Of a DNA stretch of 39,966 bases, positions 35,071 through 39,966 are shown in pieces. The DNA is from Streptococcus mitis (GTDB lineage: Bacteria > Bacillota > Bacilli > Lactobacillales > Streptococcaceae). The notes under the pieces were generated by a model. That model worked only from the letters and a program-made list of their open reading frames with translations, was not told where the DNA came from and ran no database searches. Numbering within the stretch: position 1 is the stretch's first letter; each line of letters opens with the position of its first letter. The position numbers and the translations under genes were made by a program. Where the stretch lies: contig NZ_CAMIAF010000021.1 of assembly GCF_946190375.1 (NCBI RefSeq), positions 1-39,966 of the forward strand. Reading direction: 5' to 3'.

Positions 35071-36417
35071 TTAACGCATGGTTACAAATTCTTCAGATGC
35101 AGTTGGGTGAATCGCCACAGTTGCATCAAAGTCAGCCTTGGTTGCTCCCATTTTGATAGCCACAGCAAATCCTTGAATCATTTCATCAACGCCGTAGCCA
35201 ATTCCATGAAGTCCGACAACTTTTTCTTCTGAACCAGCTGTGATCAATTTGAAACGTGTTTCTTGACGGTTGCCAGTGCAAGCAGAGTACATAGAAGTAA
35301 AGCTTGATTTGTAAACCTTGATTTGGTCTTGTCCGTATTCTTTAATAGCTTGTTCTTCTGTCAATCCAACAGTTCCGATAGCAGGGTGTGAAAAGACAAC
35401 GGTTGGAATAGTTGAGTAATCCATTTTTGCAGTAGTTTTTCCATTAAAGAGACGTTCAGATAGGGTACGCCCAGCCTTGATAGCAACTGGAGTCAGTTCT
35501 TTTTCACCTGTTACATCACCTAGAGCGTAGATTCCTTCAACAACAGTATTTTGGTATTCATCAACTTGGATAAAGCCACGTTCGTTCAGAGTCACTCCAG
35601 CTTTTTCAAGTTGCAAGCCCTTAACGTTTGGACGGCGGCCTGTAGCCCAGATAACTTGACTAGCTGTGTGACTAGTACCATCTTCGAAATGAATGGTAAT
35701 GCCTTCAGCAGTTTTTTCTAACTTGACAGGGACTTTGTGAGTATGAAGTGGCAAGTTTGTTCTTTCCATTTCCTTTACCAAACCTTCAACGATGTAAGAA
35801 TCAAAACCACGTAAAGGGCGATCGCGACGAACAAAGAGGTCTGTCTTGACACCGAAAGTGTGGAGTACGCCAGCCAATTCAACGGCGATATAACCAGCAC
35901 CTAGAATTGCAACTGACTCTGGAAGTTCTTCCCAGGCAAATACATCATCAGAAGAGCCACCTAGTTCAGCACCAGGAATGTTTGGAATACTTGGATGGGC
36001 ACCAGTAGCAATCACGATATGTTTAGCACGAATCAGTTCACCATTTACGCTAACAGTATGAGAATCTACAAATTCAGCATGGCCTTCAATCAGGTCTACG
36101 CCGTTGCGTTTAAAACTGCCATCATAAGAAGAACGAGCACGATCAATGTAGGCTTCACGATTGCGACGTAGGGTTGCAAAGTCAAAGTTAAGATCAGTAG
36201 TCTTAAAGCCGTAGTCTTCTCCAAATTGATGGAAAGTCTCAGCGATTTGCGCCCCGTACCACATAATTTTTTTAGGAACACAGCCGACATTGACACAGGT
36301 TCCACCTAGTTTCTTTTCCTCAATAACGGCTGCTTTAGCTCCGTGTTCACCAGCACGGTTCATGGTAGCAATTCCTCCGCTACCTCCACCGATAGCAATG
36401 ATATCGTATTCTCTCAT
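35071..36417 (-). CDS. gor: Glutathione reductase
   Basis: The 448-residue FAD enzyme reduces glutathione disulfide with NADPH. The FAD motif [17 protein letters not shown] starts the protein; the redox pair is in [14 protein letters not shown]; the NADPH-domain glycine motif is [15 protein letters not shown], followed by [12 protein letters not shown], whose arginines favour NADPH. The C-terminal interface has [13 protein letters not shown] with the catalytic His-Glu pair. Streptococci import glutathione and use Gor in oxidative-stress defence. It is monocistronic. Confidence 0.95.
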   Translation of the reverse strand: MREYDIIAIGGGSGGIATMNRAGEHGAKAAVIEEKKLGGTCVNVGCVPKKIMWYGAQIAETFHQFGEDYGFKTTDLNFDFATLRRNREAYIDRARSSYDGSFKRNGVDLIEGHAEFVDSHTVSVNGELIRAKHIVIATGAHPSIPNIPGAELGGSSDDVFAWEELPESVAILGAGYIAVELAGVLHTFGVKTDLFVRRDRPLRGFDSYIVEGLVKEMERTNLPLHTHKVPVKLEKTAEGITIHFEDGTSHTASQVIWATGRRPNVKGLQLEKAGVTLNERGFIQVDEYQNTVVEGIYALGDVTGEKELTPVAIKAGRTLSERLFNGKTTAKMDYSTIPTVVFSHPAIGTVGLTEEQAIKEYGQDQIKVYKSSFTSMYSACTGNRQETRFKLITAGSEEKVVGLHGIGYGVDEMIQGFAVAIKMGATKADFDATVAIHPTASEEFVTMR

Positions 36418-36471
36418 TGAAAACTCCTTTGTACTCTTTTAAATAGTAGAGTGTCATTTTTTGATAGTCAT

Positions 36472-36500
36472 ATTCTATCTTTTTTTTGATTTGATTGCAA
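36472..36500 (-). promoter_or_regulatory. gor promoter
   Basis: On the reverse strand: -35 TTGCAA (36495-36500), 17-base spacer, -10 TAGAAT (36472-36477). Confidence 0.65.
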
Positions 36501-36612
36501 AAATCTGCTACGTTCAAAAAAATTAAAGAAAAGGCTTGCAAAAAAGAAAAATAAAGTGTATCATATAACTAGTACAATGATTGCGAAATAAATTCCGAAC
36601 AATAATTAAATC

Positions 36613-36651
36613 CTGAAATGTCATTATTTCGTTCTGAAATGTTATTGTTTC
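36613..36651 (+). promoter_or_regulatory. 18-bp direct repeat upstream of the MacAB-like operon
   Basis: CTGAAATGTCATTATTTC (36613-36630) and CTGAAATGTTATTGTTTC (36634-36651) differ at two positions and are 21 bp apart, two helical turns. The second copy covers the -35. This is the usual placement for an activator or response-regulator dimer pair. Confidence 0.7.
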
Positions 36652-36673
36652 AAATTGATAATTTTTGTATAAT
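36645..36673 (+). promoter_or_regulatory. Promoter of the MacAB-like operon
   Basis: -35 TTGTTT (36645-36650), 17-base spacer, -10 TATAAT (36668-36673). The weak -35 overlapped by the repeat fits activation. Confidence 0.75.
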
Positions 36674-36709
36674 ATTGTTAAGAACTTTAAATCAAAAAGG
36701 AGTTTCATT

Positions 36710-37906
36710 ATGAAAAAGAATGGTAAATCTAAAAAGTGGCAATTGTATGCAGCAATCGGTGCTGCAAGTGTAGTTGTATTGGGTGCTGGGGGGATTTTAC
36801 TCTTTAGACAACCTTCTCAGACTGCTGTAAAAGATGAGGCTACTCATCTTGTTGTTGCCAAGGAAGGAAGCGTGGCATCCTCTGTTTTATTGTCAGGGAC
36901 AGTAACAGCAAAAAATGAACAATATGTTTATTTTGATGCTAGTAAGGGTGATTTAGATGAAATCCTTGTTTCTGTGGGTGATAAAGTCAGTGAAGGACAG
37001 GCTTTAGTCAAGTACAGTAGTTCAGAAGCCCAGGCGGCCTATGATTCAGCGAGCCGAGCAGTCGCTAAGGCAGACCGTCATATCAACGAACTCAATCAAG
37101 CACGAAATGAAGCCGCTTCAGCTCCCCAGTTACCAGCGCCAGCAGGAGGCGAAGGTGCAGCAGCCCAAACTCCAGCTCCAGTCTCAGGAAATTCAGTGTC
37201 ATCTATTGATGCACAACTAGGTGATGCTCGTGATGCTCGTGCAGATGCAGCAGCACAATTAAGTAAGGCTCAAAGTCAGTTGGATGCAATGACGGTTCTC
37301 AGCACTCTAGAAGGAACTGTAGTCGAAGTCAACCGCAATGTTTCAAAATCTCCAACTGGAGCTAGCCAGGTGGTAGTTCATGTCGTTAGCAATGAAAACT
37401 TGCAAGTTAAGGGTGAACTATCTGAATATAACCTTGCCAACTTATCTGTAGGTCAAGAAGTGACCTTTACTTCTAAAGTTTATCAAGATAAGAGCTGGAC
37501 AGGTAAGCTTAGCTATATTTCTGACTACCCTAAAAACAATGGCGAAGCAGCAAGTGCAGCTGCAGCAGCAGGCGGTAATTCTGGTTCTAAATATCCATAT
37601 ACCATCGATGTTACAAGTGAAATCGGTGATTTGAAACAAGGATTCTCAGTAAGTGTTGAGGTCAAGAACAAGAGTAAAGCCATTTTGGTTCCTCTAACAA
37701 GTATTGTGACTGAAAATGATAAGAACTATGTCTGGGTGCTTGACGAGCAGAAAAAGGCCAAGAAAGTGGAAGTTAGTTTGGGTAATGCTGATGCAGACAA
37801 CCAAGAAATCACTTCAGGTCTGACAAATGGAGTCAAGGTCATCAGTAACCCAACGTCTTCTCTAGAGGAAGGAAAAGAGGTGAAGGTTGATGAAGCAACT
37901 AATTAG
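36710..37906 (+). CDS. MacA/HlyD-type membrane-fusion subunit of an ABC efflux transporter
   Basis: The 398-residue product runs from ATG 36710, with AAAAGGAG nine bases before; a longer frame from 36665 overlaps the promoter. A basic start is followed by a single membrane helix (WQLYAAIGAASVVVLGAGGILLF, residues about 9-31). Then come a biotinyl-lipoyl-like half motif (DASKGDLDEILVSVGDKVSEG), a coiled-coil hairpin interrupted by a low-complexity Ala/Pro-rich insert (PAPAGGEGAAAQTPAPV), the second half motif (STLEGTVVEVN) and beta-barrel domains. It docks on the MacB-like permease on the outer face of the membrane. From memory this locus corresponds to pneumococcal SP_0785-0787, linked to antimicrobial-peptide efflux. 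Confidence 0.88.
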   Translation: MKKNGKSKKWQLYAAIGAASVVVLGAGGILLFRQPSQTAVKDEATHLVVAKEGSVASSVLLSGTVTAKNEQYVYFDASKGDLDEILVSVGDKVSEGQALVKYSSSEAQAAYDSASRAVAKADRHINELNQARNEAASAPQLPAPAGGEGAAAQTPAPVSGNSVSSIDAQLGDARDARADAAAQLSKAQSQLDAMTVLSTLEGTVVEVNRNVSKSPTGASQVVVHVVSNENLQVKGELSEYNLANLSVGQEVTFTSKVYQDKSWTGKLSYISDYPKNNGEAASAAAAAGGNSGSKYPYTIDVTSEIGDLKQGFSVSVEVKNKSKAILVPLTSIVTENDKNYVWVLDEQKKAKKVEVSLGNADADNQEITSGLTNGVKVISNPTSSLEEGKEVKVDEATN

Positions 37907-38591
37907 TCTAAAAAATATCTGCAGAAGCTACCGTAACGGTGACCAAGAACTGCAGGTTCTCAAAAATATCAACCTAGAAGTGAATGAGGGTGAGTTTGTT
38001 GCCATTATGGGACCATCTGGTTCTGGTAAGTCCACTCTCATGAATACGATCGGCATGTTGGATACACCAACCAGTGGAGAATATTATCTTGAAGGCCAAG
38101 AAGTAGCTGGACTTGGTGAAAAACAACTAGCCAAGGTCCGTAACCAACAAATCGGATTTGTCTTTCAGCAGTTCTTTCTTCTATCTAAACTCAATGCTTT
38201 GCAAAATGTAGAATTACCCTTAATTTACGCAGGAGTTTCGGCTTCAAAACGTCGTAAGTTAGCTGAGGAATATCTAGATAAGGTTGAATTGACAGAACGT
38301 AGTCATCATTTGCCTTCGGAATTATCTGGTGGTCAAAAGCAACGTGTGGCTATTGCGCGTGCCTTGGTAAACAATCCTTCTATTATCCTAGCAGACGAAC
38401 CGACAGGAGCCTTGGATACCAAAACAGGTAATCAAATCATGCAATTATTAGTTGACTTGAACAAAGAAGGAAAAACCATTATCATGGTAACGCATGAGCC
38501 TGAAATAGCTGCTTATGCCAAACGTCAGATTGTCATTCGCGATGGAGTTATTTCATCTGATAGTGCTCAGTTAGAAAAGGAGGAAAACTAA
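37890..38591 (+). CDS. MacB-type ABC transporter ATPase
   Basis: Encodes 233 residues from ATG 37890, inside the end of the membrane-fusion gene. Motifs: Walker A GPSGSGKST, Q-loop VFQQFFLLSKLNALQNVELP (typical of the LolD/MacB group), signature LSGGQKQRVAIARAL, Walker B IILADEPTGALDTKTG, H-loop VTHEPE. It energises the permease that follows one base later. The tight overlaps show a single three-gene operon. Confidence 0.93.
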   Translation: MKQLISLKNICRSYRNGDQELQVLKNINLEVNEGEFVAIMGPSGSGKSTLMNTIGMLDTPTSGEYYLEGQEVAGLGEKQLAKVRNQQIGFVFQQFFLLSKLNALQNVELPLIYAGVSASKRRKLAEEYLDKVELTERSHHLPSELSGGQKQRVAIARALVNNPSIILADEPTGALDTKTGNQIMQLLVDLNKEGKTIIMVTHEPEIAAYAKRQIVIRDGVISSDSAQLEKEEN

Positions 38592-38592
38592 G

Positions 38593-39852
38593 ATGCAGAA
38601 TCTGAAATTTGCCTTTTCATCTATTATGGCTCACAAGATGCGTTCTTTGCTTACCATGATTGGAATTATTATCGGTGTTTCATCAGTTGTTGTGATTATG
38701 GCTCTGGGTGATTCCATGTCTCGATATCTCAATAAAAACATGACTAGATCTCAGAAAAATATCAGTGTCTTTTTCTCTTCTAAAAAAAGTAAAGATGGGT
38801 CTTTTACTCAGAAACAATCAGCTTTTACGGTTTCTGGAAAAGAAGAGGAAGTTCATGTTGAACCACCAAAACCGCAAGAATCTTGGGTCAAGGAGGCAGC
38901 CAAACTGAAGGGAGTGGATAATTACTATTTAACCAACTCAACGAACGCCATCTTGACTTATAAAGATAAAAAGGTTGAAAATGCCAATTTGACAGGTGGA
39001 AACAGAACTTATATGGAGGCTGTTAACAATGAAATTCTTGCAGGTCGTAGCCTGAGAGAACAAGATTTCAAAGAATTTGCAAGTGTCATTTTGCTTGATG
39101 AAGAATTATCCATTAGTCTATTTGGATCTCCTCAAGAGGCTATTAACAAGGTTGTAGAAGTCAATGGTTTTAGTTATCGAGTCATTGGTGTTTATACTAG
39201 CCCAGAATCTAAAAATTCAAAAATATATGGTTTTGGTGGCTTACCTATTACCACAAATATCTCCCTTGCTGCGAATTTTAATGTAGATGAAATAGCTAAT
39301 ATTGTCTTTCGAGTGAATGACACAAGCTTGACTCAAACTCTGGGTCCAGAATTAGCACGAAAAATGACAGAGCTTGCTGGCTTGCAACAGGGAGAATATC
39401 AAGTGGTAGATGAGTCAGCTGCATTTGCAGAAGTTCAACAATCGTTTAGTTTTATGACGACGGTTATTAGTGCCATTGCAGGAATTTCTCTCTTTGTTGG
39501 AGGAACTGGTGTTATGAACATTATGCTGGTTTCTGTTACAGAGCGTACCCGTGAGATTGGTCTCCGTAAGGCTTTGGGTGCAACTCGTGCCAATATTTTA
39601 ATCCAGTTTTTGATTGAATCCATGATTTTGACCTTGTTAGGTGGATTAATTGGTTTGACAATTGCAAGTGGTTTAACTGCCTTAGCAGGTTTGTTACTAC
39701 AAGGTTTGATTGCGGGTATAGAAGTTGGAGTATCAATTCCAGTTGCCCTATTTAGTCTTGCAGTTTCGGCTAGTGTGGGTATCGTTTTTGGAGTCTTGCC
39801 AGCCAACAAGGCATCGAAACTTGATCCAATCGAAGCCCTTCGTTATGAATAG
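38593..39852 (+). CDS. MacB-type ABC transporter permease
   Basis: This 419-residue protein has the MacB/FtsX fold. It has an N-terminal helix (MRSLLTMIGIIIGVSSVVVIMA), a large extracellular MacB-core domain of about 220 residues, and then three C-terminal helices (FMTTVISAIAGISLFVGGTGVMNI, IESMILTLLGGLIGLTI, IPVALFSLAVSASVGIVFGVL). The coupling motif VTERTREIGLRKALGATRANIL contacts the ATPase, and the end DPIEALRYE is the usual family terminus. With the two preceding genes it forms a mechanotransmission-type exporter rather than an importer. Confidence 0.92.
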   Translation: MQNLKFAFSSIMAHKMRSLLTMIGIIIGVSSVVVIMALGDSMSRYLNKNMTRSQKNISVFFSSKKSKDGSFTQKQSAFTVSGKEEEVHVEPPKPQESWVKEAAKLKGVDNYYLTNSTNAILTYKDKKVENANLTGGNRTYMEAVNNEILAGRSLREQDFKEFASVILLDEELSISLFGSPQEAINKVVEVNGFSYRVIGVYTSPESKNSKIYGFGGLPITTNISLAANFNVDEIANIVFRVNDTSLTQTLGPELARKMTELAGLQQGEYQVVDESAAFAEVQQSFSFMTTVISAIAGISLFVGGTGVMNIMLVSVTERTREIGLRKALGATRANILIQFLIESMILTLLGGLIGLTIASGLTALAGLLLQGLIAGIEVGVSIPVALFSLAVSASVGIVFGVLPANKASKLDPIEALRYE

Positions 39853-39857
39853 AATAA

Positions 39858-39888
39858 ACAAGATGGACACTCGTCTATCTTGTTTTTG
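39858..39888 (+). terminator. Terminator of the MacAB-like operon
   Basis: Arms ACAAGATGGAC (39858-39868) and GTCTATCTTGT (39873-39883) with one G-T pair, then a run of T residues. Confidence 0.88.
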
Positions 39889-39966
39889 TAGGCTCTTTGT
39901 CAACTGTAGTGGGTTGAAGAAAAGCTAAGATCGAGAAAGGACGAAATTTGTCCTTTCTTTTTTGAT
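39889..39966. repeat. Likely dispersed intergenic repeat with terminator hairpin
   Basis: It contains GTCAACTGTAGTGGGTTGAA and a second hairpin, GAAAGGAC (39935-39942) with GTCCTTTC (39950-39957), then TTTTTT. I recall near-identical stretches in many intergenic sites of pneumococcal and mitis-group genomes. Only one copy lies in the window, so the repeat nature is from memory. Confidence 0.45.

Noticed and set aside
35041-35232. Plus-strand ORFs antisense to the end of gor
   Set aside because: They are complements of conserved gor coding sequence and lack ribosome-binding sites.

Overview
The window is low-GC Firmicute DNA and reads as a chromosome of the Streptococcus mitis group (S. mitis, S. 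oralis or S. pneumoniae type). The right-hand 25 kb carries pyrD (class 1A), holA, sodA, a yutD-like gene, rlmN, a VanZ gene, an ABC-F gene, slrA, rpsP, khpA, rimM, trmD, bioY, gor and a three-gene MacAB-like transporter. From memory this follows the order of the pneumococcal SP_0764 to SP_0787 block; gdhA sits beside it here, so the species cannot be fixed from this window alone.

Bases 1 to about 15,100 are an accessory island, most simply an integrative and mobilizable element. It holds the N-terminal part of a tyrosine recombinase at the left edge, a convergent pair (serine-hydroxymethyltransferase-like PLP enzyme and membrane-anchored NTPase), a complete Gabija operon (gajA-gajB), a frameshifted Schlafen/AlbA_2-type gene, and an oriT-like stretch followed by two ribbon-helix-helix/MobC accessory proteins and a MOBP-type relaxase of Tn5252 type. 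Next comes a divergent rgg/shp pheromone pair and then a decayed exporter/immunity cluster that stops abruptly about 180 bp before the end of gdhA.

The most unusual structure is a perfect 30-bp inverted repeat (544-573 and 4080-4109) that brackets the PLP-enzyme/NTPase pair exactly at the 5' ends of both genes, beside the tyrosine recombinase. Each copy has 9-bp arms around an asymmetric 7-bp spacer, the geometry of a tyrosine-recombinase crossover site. The repeat is read in the same frame on both sides. The pair may therefore be an invertible cassette; the alternative is a duplicated operator.

Bases 15,180 to 30,980 are mostly housekeeping genes in short operons with recognisable promoters and terminators. 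Small accessory loci lie between them: an HTH gene with a membrane-protein gene and tandem operators, an orphan gene split by an in-frame TAG, and two or three coding remnants. Bases 31,170 to 34,910 form a lactococcin-972-type bacteriocin cluster: precursor, seven-TM-type associated membrane protein, ABC ATPase and a small anchored protein. It is preceded by a strongly initiated 13-codon ORF. The window ends with gor and the MacAB-like operon, whose promoter carries an 18-bp direct repeat with a 21-bp period.
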